From: Candidatus Mycolicibacterium alkanivorans
Lineage (GTDB): Bacteria; Actinomycetota; Actinomycetes; Mycobacteriales; Mycobacteriaceae
Assembly: GCF_022760805.1 (NCBI RefSeq)
Contig: NZ_JAIVFL010000001.1
Span: 1 to 64,000 of the forward strand
Length of the DNA stretch: 64,000 nt
Direction: 5' to 3'
This document shows positions 43,621 to 54,183 of this stretch, piece after piece; positions within the stretch are counted from its first letter, which is position 1; each line of letters begins with the position of its first letter. The notes under the pieces are model-generated. The model had not been told where the DNA came from. It saw nothing but the letters and a program-made list of their open reading frames with translations, and searched no databases. Both the position numbers and the translations under genes were made by a program.

Positions 43621-44921
43621 ACTCCGTCGTAATCTTCACTACTGGGACGGTCAGTAACGCGCGCTAAGTCGACGACAAGTTGACCAGGCCGACTATTCGC
43701 CACCGCTGACCGAAATTCGTCCGTCGCATTTCCGATCACTACGGTTTCAGCGAAATCCATCACCTCACCGACCGTCTCAACCATAAGCCGCGAAATATGC
43801 GGGATATGATTGAGAATGTAATCGCGGTTGGCACCCGCTAATACTGCGATCCTGACATTACAGTCGTACAACCGCAGATCGTGCCCTTTGCCAATTAACC
43901 GCTCGATGACGTCAACGATCGGCGACTCGCGAAGGTCGTCAGTACCCGCTTTGAACGCGAACCCCAAGACGCCGATCCTGCGGTTACCTTTTGAAGTGAT
44001 CATCTCAACCGCACGATCTACATGCCGTCGATTCGACGGCAAGATCGCATTGAGTAACGGCAGATCGAGATCCAGGTTGCGCGCCTTGTAGGTGAGGGCA
44101 CGAACATCCTTTGGCAAACACGACCCGCCGAAGGCAAATCCAGGCTTGAGGTAGCTTGCTGACAGATTGAGCTTCGCGTCCTGCGAGAAGATTCCCATCA
44201 CCTGCTGACCGTCAATACCCACCGCTTTACAGATCGTACCGATCTCATTCGCGAAATCAACTTTCAATGCATGCCAGTTGTTGTCGGCATACTTGACCAT
44301 TTCCGCAACTTCTACCGACGTTCGGACCAGCGGTGCGTCGAGCGCCCCATACAGCGTGACCAGACGCTCGCCCGCGCTTTCGTCGGACTCACCTATGACC
44401 GTCTTCGGCGGGTGATAGTAATCCCAGACGGCTGTGCCTTCGCGAAGGAATTCTGGGTTGATGCAGACACCGAAGTCGACACCGGAGGTTTTTCCGGATG
44501 AGGCCTCCAGCGTCGGTATTACAACCTCGCGTACGCTGCCCGGCAGCATCGTTGATCGGACCGCGACGACGTGGTAGCCGACCTTACCCTTCAGTGCCTC
44601 GCCGATCTCCTCACAGACCCGGCGGACGTAGCTTAGGTCGAGGTTGCCATTCAGTTGGCTCGGGGTACCCACGCAGATTAGCGATAGCTCAGTTGCGTGA
44701 ATTGCCTCGGCCGTTTCCGTGGTAGCGGACAATTTGTCGGACGCTACTGCGGCCGCGATCATCTCGCCGATGTCTGCTTCTATGATCGGTGCGCGACCCG
44801 CGTTGATCAGATCGACTTTGGTTTGATTGGGGTCGACACCGATCACGTTATGTCCATCGTTGGCCAGGCACCCAGCGGAAACCGTCCCGACGTAGCCCAA
44901 CCCCAGAATGCTTATGTCCAT
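43611..44921 (-). CDS. algD: GDP-mannose 6-dehydrogenase-like nucleotide-sugar dehydrogenase
   Basis: 436 residues, the same length as Pseudomonas AlgD from memory. NAD-binding ISILGLGYVGTVSAGCLA at the N-terminus, NPEFLREGTAVWDYYHPPKTVIGE (~155-178), EMVKYADNNWHALKVDFANEIG with the conserved Lys/Asn, the catalytic Cys in FGGSCLPKDVRALTY (C268), FKAGTDDLRESPIVDVIERLIGKG, and a C-terminal DGVCW close to the AlgD end. The family oxidises GDP-mannose to GDP-mannuronate in two NAD-dependent steps; a UDP-glucose substrate cannot be excluded. First gene of the minus-strand polysaccharide operon. Confidence 0.85.
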   Translation of the reverse strand: MDISILGLGYVGTVSAGCLANDGHNVIGVDPNQTKVDLINAGRAPIIEADIGEMIAAAVASDKLSATTETAEAIHATELSLICVGTPSQLNGNLDLSYVRRVCEEIGEALKGKVGYHVVAVRSTMLPGSVREVVIPTLEASSGKTSGVDFGVCINPEFLREGTAVWDYYHPPKTVIGESDESAGERLVTLYGALDAPLVRTSVEVAEMVKYADNNWHALKVDFANEIGTICKAVGIDGQQVMGIFSQDAKLNLSASYLKPGFAFGGSCLPKDVRALTYKARNLDLDLPLLNAILPSNRRHVDRAVEMITSKGNRRIGVLGFAFKAGTDDLRESPIVDVIERLIGKGHDLRLYDCNVRIAVLAGANRDYILNHIPHISRLMVETVGEVMDFAETVVIGNATDEFRSAVANSRPGQLVVDLARVTDRPSSEDYDGVCW

Positions 44922-44989
44922 CTACCCTCCCCCGATCGAGCCCAGAGCTTTCGGTCTCGCGCCAGCTCCCACACACACTCTAGCCAGTA

Positions 44990-46026
44990 GGCGTCGTGGT
45001 CGCGGGCCGAGCGGTCTTCGATGCGCCAGCGCTGCCCGGCCACTGCCACCAGGGTGCGCACCGGCACTGGGTGTGGGCTGTAGCAGCGTAGGTAGGCCAG
45101 TTCCCCGGTGGTGTCGTTGCGGCGGATCAGCAAATGATGCACACCGGTGTCGGTATCGTCTTCGGCCGACAGGCGAAACCAGGCCCAGGAGTACAGACGC
45201 GGGCCGTGCGCCCCGACGCCGGCTGAGTGTCTCTGCCAGGCATGTGCCGGTATCAGTGCGGGCAGCGCATCGACGCGCAGCCGGCCTACGTGGGTCGGTA
45301 ACGCGCCGGTTTGGCCGCGATCGCCAGCACATACCCCAGGTGATGGCTGCAGATAGCGGCGCGCAGCGTGGGGTCGGCGCCGTACACCTCGTCACCGGCC
45401 ACCCACGCGGCCGGGATCTCGGCTGCCACGGCGCGGTTGATCAACGCCATGGCCAGCGTCGGCTTGGTCGCAAAGCCTCTGTCGTCCTGCGGGATTCCCG
45501 CCGCCTGGCAGCGATCGGAGTCCTCGGTCCAGGACTTGGGTAGGTACAGGGCGCGGTCGATCAACGCGTGCCCACGCGGGGCGGCGTAGGTCAGGTACAC
45601 CGCGACTTGGGAGTTCTCGATGCGCCCCGCGGTCCCGGAGTATTGGCGTTGCACCCCGACGGTCGGGGTGCCTTTCTTGACGTCGCCGGTTTCGTCGACC
45701 ACCAAGATCGCGCCGGGGTCGCCGAAGGCGTCGACGACGTAGTCCCGCAGGTCATCACGCACCCCGTCAGCGTCCCAACTGGCGCGAGCCAGCAGGTGCT
45801 GCAAACCATCCGGAGTGGCCGAACCACGGTGCTCGGCGATGGTCCAGCAATTCTTGCGGTCCAGCCCTGAGATCATCCCGGCCATCAACTCCCCGGCACG
45901 CCGCAGCGGCTCGTACCGGGCGAATCGCGGCGCGATCCGATCCAGAACTGCCGAGAACTCCGTCTGCCATCGATCAGGGTCTACGCTATGAGCCGCGGTG
46001 ACCGCGGCCAATTCTGGTGTCTTCAC
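44990..46026 (-). pseudogene. IS701-family transposase, frameshifted and truncated
   Basis: From ATG 46026: TEFSAVLDRIAPRFARYEPLRRAGELMAGMISGLDRKNCWTIAEHRG…ILVVDETGDVKKGTPTVGVQRQYSGTAGRIENSQVAVYLTYA…WVAGDEVYGADPTLR, all IS701 hallmarks. The frame is lost at ~45315 and resumes as LPTHVGRLRVDALPALIP…AEDDTDTGVHHLLIRRNDTTGELAYLRCY…VAVAGQRWRIED, then ends in unrelated sequence. It separates the dehydrogenase operon from the phosphatase/transferase genes. Confidence 0.85.
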
Positions 46027-46059
46027 AAACTCTGAACAATGCCGCGGTCACCTCCCTGA

Positions 46060-46240
46060 CCTGCGCAGACACGCCGAATCCCGCCAGCCCCGATCTACGG
46101 CTGCAATACTTGACGAGCACGGCGTGCACCCGGGCCTTGAGTCCGGAGCGGATCGCCACGATCTTGGCTCAGTAGCGCACCAGTTCCCGCAACTCACGAA
46201 CCTGGCGGGGTCGCTTCATATCCGCACATCCTCACCACCA
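46060..46240 (-). pseudogene. IS110-family transposase fragment
   Basis: On the minus strand RPRQVRELRELVRY, a stop, then AKIVAIRSGLKARVHAVLVKYC matches the middle of IS110 transposases. Too short and interrupted to function. Confidence 0.6.
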
Positions 46241-46344
46241 ATGACGCCATCGTGTTCATCCTGAGTGCCGGTCAACACACATGAAGAAGGCGACCGCTTC
46301 GTTCATCCCAGAATGTCCCTTCGCCATGGTAAGTCACTGGGTTC

Positions 46345-46974
46345 GTGACGCGTTCGGCACGAAGCACGAGGGATAAGTACTATTCGGTCAGGCTGAGCCC
46401 CGCGGGGAAGCAGTCGTCAACTCGGATTGGTGAGAGTGAGGGTGTCACTCTGTACGTCCTGTTCGTCTGCACCGGAAACATCTGCCGCTCCCCCACCGCC
46501 GAACGACTAGCCACGGCGTACGCGACTCAGCTCCAGATGACCAACTTCACGGCATCCAGCGCCGGAACCCGAGCCATGATCAACCGTCCCATCCACCCGG
46601 CCGCAGCACCGGTGCTCGAGAAACTGGGCGGCGACGCATCCAATTTCGCCGCGCGCCAACTGACGCCACGAATCGCGTCCGATGCAGATCTTGTCCTGAC
46701 CATGACTCAGGCCCACCGCGACACCGTTCTGGAGCTCGCCCCTCGACAACTGCACCGGACATTCACACTCCCCGAGGCCGCCCGTCTCGCCGCTGAGTTC
46801 GGCCCAGACAAACTGTCAGACCTTCCGAGGCTGCGGGCGTATCTGCGCGCAGGCGAGGCGCCCGACATCACCGACCCAATCGGTCAGGGTCCAGAAATCT
46901 TCTCGGAGGTGGGCTCACAGATCGCCGAGCTGCTGCCCCCAGTGCTCGAGCTCTGCCAACGCTCCCAAGTCTAA
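46345..46974 (+). CDS. Low-molecular-weight protein-tyrosine phosphatase (Wzb-like)
   Basis: 209 residues from GTG 46345, but homology starts only at residue ~36 (LYVLFVCTGNICRSP), so the true start may be a non-standard codon near 46450. Active-site loop VCTGNICRS (C-x5-R), central SAGTRAMINRPIHPAA, and the acid loop DITDPIGQGPEIF with the catalytic Asp. In Wzy-dependent capsule systems such phosphatases act on a tyrosine kinase; no kinase gene is visible in this window. Confidence 0.85.
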   Translation: MTRSARSTRDKYYSVRLSPAGKQSSTRIGESEGVTLYVLFVCTGNICRSPTAERLATAYATQLQMTNFTASSAGTRAMINRPIHPAAAPVLEKLGGDASNFAARQLTPRIASDADLVLTMTQAHRDTVLELAPRQLHRTFTLPEAARLAAEFGPDKLSDLPRLRAYLRAGEAPDITDPIGQGPEIFSEVGSQIAELLPPVLELCQRSQV

Positions 46975-47120
46975 TGTTCCCAGCAGGTGAAATTTGCGCT
47001 AACAAAAGGACCAAGGGCCTCACCTTGATCTGTTCCCTCGCCGGGACACCACCACCTATGTAATGATCTCAGCGGGTCAATGACGTTCCTGCGGGGAAGC
47101 GGGCGTTTTGGGGGAGGAAC

Positions 47121-48611
47121 ATGACGGCGGTAAACGATCGGCTGGAATCACCAGCGGAAGTCGTTCCGATTCCAGAAACACTTCCGACATGGCAGCAGAG
47201 GTATTCACGCCGGCTGGGTGCAGTCGATTTAGTCGGCGTCCTCTTAGCCGTCGGTCTCGCCCATTGGCTACGTTTCGGCGCATTGCCGGGGCTCGAGTCG
47301 GTCTACAAGTATTCGAACTACCTTCCGGTGTCGATCGCCATCGCGGTCATTTGGCTGCTGACGCTCTCGATCAACCACTCCCGCTCGCAGCGGATCATCG
47401 GCTCAGGTGCCGAAGAATACCGCCGCGTGTGGGCGGGCACGGCGGCGGTTTTCGGAGGCGTCGCAATCGTCTCGATGCTGTTGAAGCTCGAGATTGCCCG
47501 TGGCTACCTGATGATCGCGCTGCCAGCCGGCATCGTCTTCCTGGGTCTGGGCCGATGGGCGGCGCGTCGGATGGTCGTGCGGGCACGGCAGAAGCACGGC
47601 CACTACATCACGCGGGTCATCGTCGTCGGGAGCGCCTCGGCCGTGCGGGACTTGACCAAATCGCTAGCACGCGAACCGTGGTCTGAATACCAGGTAGTCG
47701 GCGCCTGTATTCCCGGCCGGACCAGTCGCACCGAGCTCGAGGTCCCCGGCGTCGGAGCCATCCCAACCTTCGGTGACGAATCCAACGTCGTTGGTGCGGT
47801 CACCGCCACCAACAGCCACGCTGTGGCAATCACCGCCACCGAGCGGCTCGACGGTCGCGGAATCCGGAATCTGTCGTGGGAGCTGGAAAAGCTCAACGTC
47901 GACCTACTCGTATCGCCGGGCGTCGTCGACGTCGCCGGACCGCGCCTGCAGATGCGACCGGTCGCCGGCTTACCGCTCATCCACGTCGAAAAGCCGCAAT
48001 ATCACGGCGCCAAGCGGTTCCAGAAGCGACTGTTCGATACCGTCTTCTCCGGCATGGTTCTGCTGTGCGGACTTCCTGTCCTTGTTGCCATCGCCATCGC
48101 CATCAAGCTGACCAGCAAAGGCCCGATCTTCTATCGCCAGGAACGGATCGGGTTGGACGGCGAGCCGTTCGAGATGGTCAAGTTCCGGACGATGGTCGAC
48201 GGCGCCGACCGGATGCTCGGTCAACTCGTCGAACTGAACGAGAGTGACGGCGGGGTGCTGTTCAAGATGCGCAGCGATCCGCGGATCACGCCTGTCGGCC
48301 GGTTCCTTCGCAAGTACAGCCTCGACGAGCTGCCGCAGTTCATCAACGTATTCAAGCGGGACATGAGTGTGGTGGGACCGCGACCGCCGCTGGCCAGCGA
48401 GGTCAAGTCGTACGACGATCACGCGAAACGGCGGTTGCTCGTTCGTCCCGGCATCACCGGTCTGTGGCAGGTCAGCGGTCGCTCCGATTTGTCCTGGGAG
48501 GACTCGGTTCGCCTTGACCTGTTCTACGTGGAGAACTGGTCGATGATCTCCGACCTGCTTATCGCCCTCAAAACGGTCAGAGCCGTATTGAGCCACAGCG
48601 GCGCATACTGA
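47121..48611 (+). CDS. Polyprenyl-phosphate sugar-1-phosphate transferase (WcaJ/WbaP type)
   Basis: 496 residues. The N-terminal half has several hydrophobic helices (LVGVLLAVGLAHWLRFG, VSIAIAVIWLLTLSI, VFGGVAIVSMLLKL, LMIALPAGIVFLGLG) and a Rossmann-like middle part (RVIVVGSASAVRDLTKSL). The C-terminal catalytic domain has KRLFDTVFSGMVLLCGLPVLVAIAIAIKL, GPIFYRQERIGLDGEPFEMVKFRTM, RKYSLDELPQFINVFKRDMSVVGPRP and PGITGLWQVSGRSDLSWEDSVRLDLFYVENWS. It initiates repeat-unit synthesis by moving a sugar-1-phosphate to the lipid carrier. Start ATG 47121 with upstream gggggagga. Confidence 0.93.
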   Translation: MTAVNDRLESPAEVVPIPETLPTWQQRYSRRLGAVDLVGVLLAVGLAHWLRFGALPGLESVYKYSNYLPVSIAIAVIWLLTLSINHSRSQRIIGSGAEEYRRVWAGTAAVFGGVAIVSMLLKLEIARGYLMIALPAGIVFLGLGRWAARRMVVRARQKHGHYITRVIVVGSASAVRDLTKSLAREPWSEYQVVGACIPGRTSRTELEVPGVGAIPTFGDESNVVGAVTATNSHAVAITATERLDGRGIRNLSWELEKLNVDLLVSPGVVDVAGPRLQMRPVAGLPLIHVEKPQYHGAKRFQKRLFDTVFSGMVLLCGLPVLVAIAIAIKLTSKGPIFYRQERIGLDGEPFEMVKFRTMVDGADRMLGQLVELNESDGGVLFKMRSDPRITPVGRFLRKYSLDELPQFINVFKRDMSVVGPRPPLASEVKSYDDHAKRRLLVRPGITGLWQVSGRSDLSWEDSVRLDLFYVENWSMISDLLIALKTVRAVLSHSGAY

Positions 48612-48901
48612 GCCGCTACTGCCTGGTCAACCGTCGCCCACTGATAGCCTGCGGTCAACCACAGTCGCTCAGGGAGTTCGTACGTTCTGCTATCCAGCAG
48701 ATGCCGTGCGCTCCTGACGAGGCTGGCAGTCGCCGCACTGTTGTTCGCTGTGCTCACGCTGGTTGCGCGAGCCCAGACGGATCCGGCCGCCGCAGATCTG
48801 ACAAGTCCCGTTGCGTTCTGGTCGGCCCATGGCGTCCATGATGGTCCCCAGACTGATAGCGTCGGCCATCGAATCTGCGGTGCGCGGGGAGGACAGCACT
48901 T

Positions 48902-49888
48902 ATGTCCAAGAAAGTCCGTGTCGGCCTTCTGACCGCGCTGGCGATCGCCGCTCTCCTCTTCGCCGCTGCCGCCGTCGTAGCAAGAGCCAGGCCGATCTCC
49001 AATATTCCGGACCTTGTCCTGGCAGTCGGATCGCCGTACGTGGCGTTGGTCGCCCTGGCCGGGTTGATCGTGGCCTCCACGGCTAAGCGAACGACATTGT
49101 CCGTTTTCGCCGTGGTTGTCATCGCTGCCGCACTGGCGGTCCAAGTCTCCTGGTACTACCTCGGGCAGCGACCCACAAATGAAGGCCAGCATGTCGACAT
49201 TCGGGTGCTCTCCTCTAATCTCCGCTACGGGCAAGCCGACCCTTCATTCTTTGTCAAGCTCGCAGAGCAGAACGCCGACGTCATCACCGCCGCGGAGCTG
49301 ACCCCCGAAGCGGTACAACGATTCACGCAAACCGGCATCGACAAGACATTCCCGTATTCAAGCCTCATCCCTGCCCCGCGCGCCGGCGGCGTCGGTATGT
49401 GGAGCCGATACCCTCTGACCACGCTCTCGGTAGCTCGGCACCGGGGGATCTCGATCCCCGCCGTACGCCTCGAAGTCCCTGGCGTGGCAACTGAGCCGGT
49501 CCTTGCCAGCGTTCACGTCTACTCCCCAGTTGCCGGCGAAAACAACACCGACCCCGAGTGGCGCAACGGAATGGCCGGCGCCACGGCCCAGCTCGCCAAC
49601 TTCGCCCAGATCGCAGGCCCCGGTGCTGTCATCGTCGGTGGCGACTACAACAGCACGCCCGACATGCGCCAGTTCCGCGACCTGCTGACCGACGGCTACC
49701 GCGACGCCGTCGAGCAGCTCGGCGCCGGCTTCGCCCCGACATTCCCTTCCAACTCCTGGTACCCGCCGCTGCTTACCATCGACCACGTGCTGACCCGCAA
49801 CGCCGCCGCCTCATCGATCCGCACCATCGAAGTCCCCGGCTCCGACCACCGCGCACTGCTCGCCACCTTCGAAGTGCCAGCCGGCTAA
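48902..49888 (+). CDS. Membrane-anchored endonuclease/exonuclease/phosphatase-family protein, paralogue 1
   Basis: 328 residues. Two to three N-terminal hydrophobic helices (LLTALAIAALLFAAAAVVA, VALVALAGLIVAS, LSVFAVVVIAAALAVQV) precede an EEP catalytic domain facing outward: SSNLRYGQADPSFFVKLAEQNADVITAAELT, SVHVYSPV, VIVGGDYNSTPD (D-x-N) and PGSDHRALLATF (SDH). The fold covers phosphodiesterases and nucleases; the substrate is unknown. The TAA abuts the GTG of paralogue 2 directly. Confidence 0.85.
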   Translation: MSKKVRVGLLTALAIAALLFAAAAVVARARPISNIPDLVLAVGSPYVALVALAGLIVASTAKRTTLSVFAVVVIAAALAVQVSWYYLGQRPTNEGQHVDIRVLSSNLRYGQADPSFFVKLAEQNADVITAAELTPEAVQRFTQTGIDKTFPYSSLIPAPRAGGVGMWSRYPLTTLSVARHRGISIPAVRLEVPGVATEPVLASVHVYSPVAGENNTDPEWRNGMAGATAQLANFAQIAGPGAVIVGGDYNSTPDMRQFRDLLTDGYRDAVEQLGAGFAPTFPSNSWYPPLLTIDHVLTRNAAASSIRTIEVPGSDHRALLATFEVPAG

Positions 49889-50869
49889 GTGAGAGGCCTA
49901 CTCCTGCGCACCTCCGCGTACATCGTCGCGATCCTCGGCATGCTCCTCACGGCGACTGCCCTCATCGCACGTCTGATACCCATCACCAACCACGTCGTCC
50001 TGGGTGTCGCCGCCCTCTCCCCCTACCTGACGGCTGGCGCCGCGACCGCCGCTGTGCTACTACTCGTCACGCGCCGATGGATCACAGGAGCGGCAGCCGC
50101 CGCACTCACCGCGCTAGCAATCGCAGTGCAACTGCCGTTGTTCACCGGCGCCAACTCGTCCAACGGCGCCACCGTCCGGGTCTTCACGGCAAATGTCCGC
50201 ATGGGCGAGGCCGACCCAAAGGCCTTGCTGGACATCGCGAATCAGAACGCAGACGTCGTCGTCCTCGAGGAACTCACCGCAGAACTCGCCGACGCCCTCG
50301 ACCAGACCGGCATCAACAACGCCTTCCGCTACCAGACCCTCGAGCCCGGTGAGAACGGCTCCGGCGTTGGCATCTGGAGCCGCTTCCCCATCACGCTGTC
50401 CAAGCGCATCGGGGGCTACCGCCTCGGTATGCTCAGCGCCTACATCTCCGTTCCCGGCACACAGCGGGACGCCGTCTTCGTCGCCACGCATCTGGCTGGC
50501 CCGTGGCCGCAGGACATCGAACCCTGGCGCGAGGAAATCCACAGCCTCCCGGCCACTCTCAACACCGTCAAAGAGCAAGCCTACGGCCGGCCCGTTATCG
50601 TCGCCGGTGACTTCAACGCCACCTACGACATGGCCCCGTTCCGCGACTTGCTCACCAACGGATTCGCCGACGCCGCAGAACAATCCGGCGCCGGAATCAC
50701 CCGAACGTTCCCGGCCGACGAGAAACTACCGCCATTACTGGGGATCGATCACGTCCTGACCTACAACGCCACCGCCACCGACGTGCAGACCGTCAGAGTC
50801 CCAGGCTCAGATCACCTGGGACTGCTGGCGACGATAGGGCTTACGCCTCTTCGAGGAAGTTCCGGATGA
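49889..50869 (+). CDS. Membrane-anchored endonuclease/exonuclease/phosphatase-family protein, paralogue 2
   Basis: 326 residues from GTG 49889. Same architecture as paralogue 1: N-terminal helices ([19 protein letters not shown] and others), then [61 protein letters not shown] and [13 protein letters not shown] tandem duplication followed by divergence. Its 3' end overlaps the convergent rplA gene by 29 bp. Confidence 0.85.
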   Translation: MRGLLLRTSAYIVAILGMLLTATALIARLIPITNHVVLGVAALSPYLTAGAATAAVLLLVTRRWITGAAAAALTALAIAVQLPLFTGANSSNGATVRVFTANVRMGEADPKALLDIANQNADVVVLEELTAELADALDQTGINNAFRYQTLEPGENGSGVGIWSRFPITLSKRIGGYRLGMLSAYISVPGTQRDAVFVATHLAGPWPQDIEPWREEIHSLPATLNTVKEQAYGRPVIVAGDFNATYDMAPFRDLLTNGFADAAEQSGAGITRTFPADEKLPPLLGIDHVLTYNATATDVQTVRVPGSDHLGLLATIGLTPLRGSSG

Positions 50870-51551
50870 CGGCCGGGTCCACCGGGATACCCGGGCCCGT
50901 GGTCGTCGACACGGTGATCTTCTTCAGGTACCGGCCCTTCGACGACGACGGCTTGGCCCGCAAGACCTCGTCCAGCGCGGCGCCGTAATTCTCGGCCAGC
51001 TTCTTCTCGTCGAAGGAGGCCTTGCCGATCACGAAGTGCAGGTTGGCCTGCTTGTCGACACGGAAGTTGATCTTGCCGCCCTTGATCTCGGTCACGGCCT
51101 TGGCCACATCGGGGGTGACGGTGCCGGTCTTGGGGTTGGGCATCAGGCCACGCGGGCCCAGCACGCGGGCGATGCGACCCACCTTGGCCATCTGGTCGGG
51201 CGTGGCGATCGCGGCGTCGAAGTCGAGCATGCCGCCCTGGATCTGCTCGATCAGGTCGTCGCTGCCCACGATGTCCGCGCCGGCGGCGATGGCAGCCTCA
51301 GCCTTCTCGCCCACCGCGAACACCGCAACGCGCGCCGTCTTGCCCGTGCCGTTGGGCAGGTTCACCGTGCCGCGCACCATCTGGTCGGCCTTACGCGGGT
51401 CGACGCCCAGCCGGATCGCCACCTCGACGGTCGCGTCCTGCTTCTTCGACGAGGTCTCCTTGGCGAGCTTGGCCGCCTCGAGCGGGGTGTACAGCCGCGA
51501 CTTGTCGACCTTCTCGGCGGCTTCGCGGTATGCCTTGCTGGTCTTGCTCAT
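50841..51551 (-). CDS. rplA: 50S ribosomal protein L1
   Basis: 236 residues, normal length. [71 protein letters not shown] and [39 protein letters not shown] are diagnostic. Start ATG 51551 with aggag ahead. It follows rplK by 61 bp in the secE-nusG-rplK-rplA order. The 3' end overlaps the convergent EEP gene. Confidence 0.98.
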   Translation of the reverse strand: MSKTSKAYREAAEKVDKSRLYTPLEAAKLAKETSSKKQDATVEVAIRLGVDPRKADQMVRGTVNLPNGTGKTARVAVFAVGEKAEAAIAAGADIVGSDDLIEQIQGGMLDFDAAIATPDQMAKVGRIARVLGPRGLMPNPKTGTVTPDVAKAVTEIKGGKINFRVDKQANLHFVIGKASFDEKKLAENYGAALDEVLRAKPSSSKGRYLKKITVSTTTGPGIPVDPAVIRNFLEEA

Positions 51552-51612
51552 TGTTATCTCCTAGTGAGAGGTGTGGTTGACGAGCCGAAGCGGGCTCTCC
51601 CACGGAATCGAA

Positions 51613-52044
51613 TTATTCGACCGTGATGCCCATCGACCGGGCAGTGCCAGCGATAATCTTGGCGGCCTGGTCGATGTCGTTGGCGTTGAGATCTTCCTTC
51701 TTGGTCTCGGCGATCTCGCGCACCTGATCCCAGCTGACCTTCGCCACCTTGGTCTTGTGCGGTTCGGCCGAACCCTTCGGCACACCGGCGGCCTTGAGCA
51801 GCATCCGGGCAGCGGGCGGCGTCTTCAGCGCGAAGGTGAAGCTGCGGTCCTCGTAGACGGTGATCTCCACGGGGATGACGTTGCCGCGCTGGTTTTCCGT
51901 CGCGGCGTTGTACGCCTTGCAGAACTCCATGATGTTGACGCCGTGCTGGCCGAGCGCAGGGCCGACCGGCGGGGCGGGGTTGGCCTGCCCGGCCTGGATC
52001 TGCAGCTTGATCAGCCCGGTGACCTTCTTCTTCTTCGGGGCCAT
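51613..52044 (-). CDS. rplK: 50S ribosomal protein L11
   Basis: 143 residues: [79 protein letters not shown], then the RNA-binding C-domain ending ARSMGITVE. Separated from nusG by a strong hairpin. Confidence 0.98.
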   Translation of the reverse strand: MAPKKKKVTGLIKLQIQAGQANPAPPVGPALGQHGVNIMEFCKAYNAATENQRGNVIPVEITVYEDRSFTFALKTPPAARMLLKAAGVPKGSAEPHKTKVAKVSWDQVREIAETKKEDLNANDIDQAAKIIAGTARSMGITVE

Positions 52045-52074
52045 GGGTGTTCGAATTCCTCTCTACATTTCAGT

Positions 52075-52123
52075 GATTTCGGCGCGCTTGTCGTCGCTGA
52101 GCGACCGCAAGCGCGCCGAAATC
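52075..52123 (-). terminator. Hairpin between nusG and rplK
   Basis: A perfect 15-bp stem (gatttcggcgcgctt at 52075-52089 with its complement at 52109-52123) has a 19-nt loop that contains a further 5-bp stem. It starts one base after the nusG stop codon. There is no U-tract, so it is more likely an attenuator, processing site or mRNA stabiliser than a strong Rho-independent terminator. Confidence 0.75.
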
Positions 52124-52124
52124 G

Positions 52125-52931
<807 letters not shown>

Positions 52932-52944
52932 CTAAAAATCCACG

Positions 52945-53370
52945 TCAGCCGAACACCCACAGCACCAGCTTGGCCAGGCCCAGGTCGACCCCGCCGATCA
53001 GGGCCACCATGAAGGCCAGGAACAGCAGCACCACGGTGGTGTAGCTGACCATCTGCTTGCGGTTCGGCCAGATCACCTTTCGCAGTTCGGCGACCACCTG
53101 CTTGAGGTAGTTCCACACGAACAGGATCGGGTCGCGCGACGGTCCGGCCTTGGCCGTCTTCGGCTTCTTGGCCTTCTTGGATGTCTCCTCGACGCCGAGT
53201 TCCTCGGCACTCGATTCGGCTTCCTCCGGCTCGGCCAGCGCGGTGGCACCCCGCTGCCGGGATCGCTTGCCGGTGGGACGCTGAGGGCGGCTCACGACGA
53301 CGGTCTGGCCGCCAGTGGTGTCCTCGTCGCCGTCGCCTGCGGCGTCAGCACTATCGCGCTCGTCGCTCAC
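52945..53370 (-). CDS. secE: Preprotein translocase subunit SecE
   Basis: 141 residues from GTG 53370 (aaggag upstream; the protein then starts SDERDSAD like other mycobacterial SecE). The frame also allows a start at 53427. A long charged cytoplasmic extension is followed by [58 protein letters not shown], the conserved amphipathic helix and single membrane helix. Confidence 0.96.
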   Translation of the reverse strand: MSDERDSADAAGDGDEDTTGGQTVVVSRPQRPTGKRSRQRGATALAEPEEAESSAEELGVEETSKKAKKPKTAKAGPSRDPILFVWNYLKQVVAELRKVIWPNRKQMVSYTTVVLLFLAFMVALIGGVDLGLAKLVLWVFG

Positions 53371-53460
53371 CGCATGCTCCTTTGTGTCGAGTCCGTCAGG
53401 GTTGGGGGTTCCCAGCCCGGTGTGCACCCTCCAGTGTCCACCATTGCCTATTCAGTTGAG

Positions 53461-53533
<73 letters not shown>

Positions 53534-53653
53534 TCGCAGACGTCCCCCCACATAATTCGCGCGCTCCCCGTTCGGTCAACCCGAACCGACGGACAGCGCG
53601 CTCACGTGGGAAAACCCCGAGGTTCGAGTGTACAACGGCGCACCGGGCAGGTG

Positions 53654-54181
53654 TTAATCCGTTGCGTCGTCGAACCGGACCGGCTTGCGCAGTACCTGGC
53701 CGGTTTCCGGGTCCCATCCCGCCGAGATCGAGTTGTCGCCCTCGTGGCCCATCAGGGTGGTGAAGGCCTCCATCACCACCTCGCCGGTCTTCGCGTCGGT
53801 CAGCACGTTTCGGGAGGTGACGATGTCGGCGCCGAACCGCTCGGCGACGGAGTCGATGTACATGGTGCCGATCACCTCGTCGCCCTCCAGGATCGGCCGG
53901 TGGAACCAGAACTTCTGGTCCACCTGCACGATCTGCATGGTCTCGAAGCCCACGTCGACGTGCTGAAAGAAGTGGCGCTGGATCATGATCGCCAGGATCG
54001 ACATGTAGGTCAGCGGCGCCACCAGGCCATCGTGGCCGAGCGCGCGGGCGGCGTCGACATCGATGCTGGCCGGGTCGTGGGCCTTGATCGAGTTCGCGTA
54101 CTGCCGGATCTGTTCGCGGCCGACGGTGAAGGTCTCGGGGTACCGCCACACCATCCCGCGGATGTCAGTCTTGAGTGCCAT
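53654..54181 (-). CDS. hadC: (3R)-hydroxyacyl-ACP dehydratase subunit HadC
   Basis: 175 residues: MALKTDIRGMVWRYPETFTVGREQIRQYANSIKAHDP, MaoC/hot-dog fold, with VDQKFWFHRPILEGDEVIGTMYIDSV. The HadC subunit pairs with HadB in the FAS-II dehydratase acting on long meromycolate intermediates. ATG 54181 lies 2 bp after the hadB stop. No hydratase-2 catalytic loop, as expected for HadC. Confidence 0.96.
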   Translation of the reverse strand: MALKTDIRGMVWRYPETFTVGREQIRQYANSIKAHDPASIDVDAARALGHDGLVAPLTYMSILAIMIQRHFFQHVDVGFETMQIVQVDQKFWFHRPILEGDEVIGTMYIDSVAERFGADIVTSRNVLTDAKTGEVVMEAFTTLMGHEGDNSISAGWDPETGQVLRKPVRFDDATD

Positions 54182-54183
54182 GG

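Noticed and set aside
46981..47120. A promoter call for the sugar-phosphate transferase gene
   Set aside because: No clear -10/-35 pair could be identified by eye; only the ribosome-binding site is evident.
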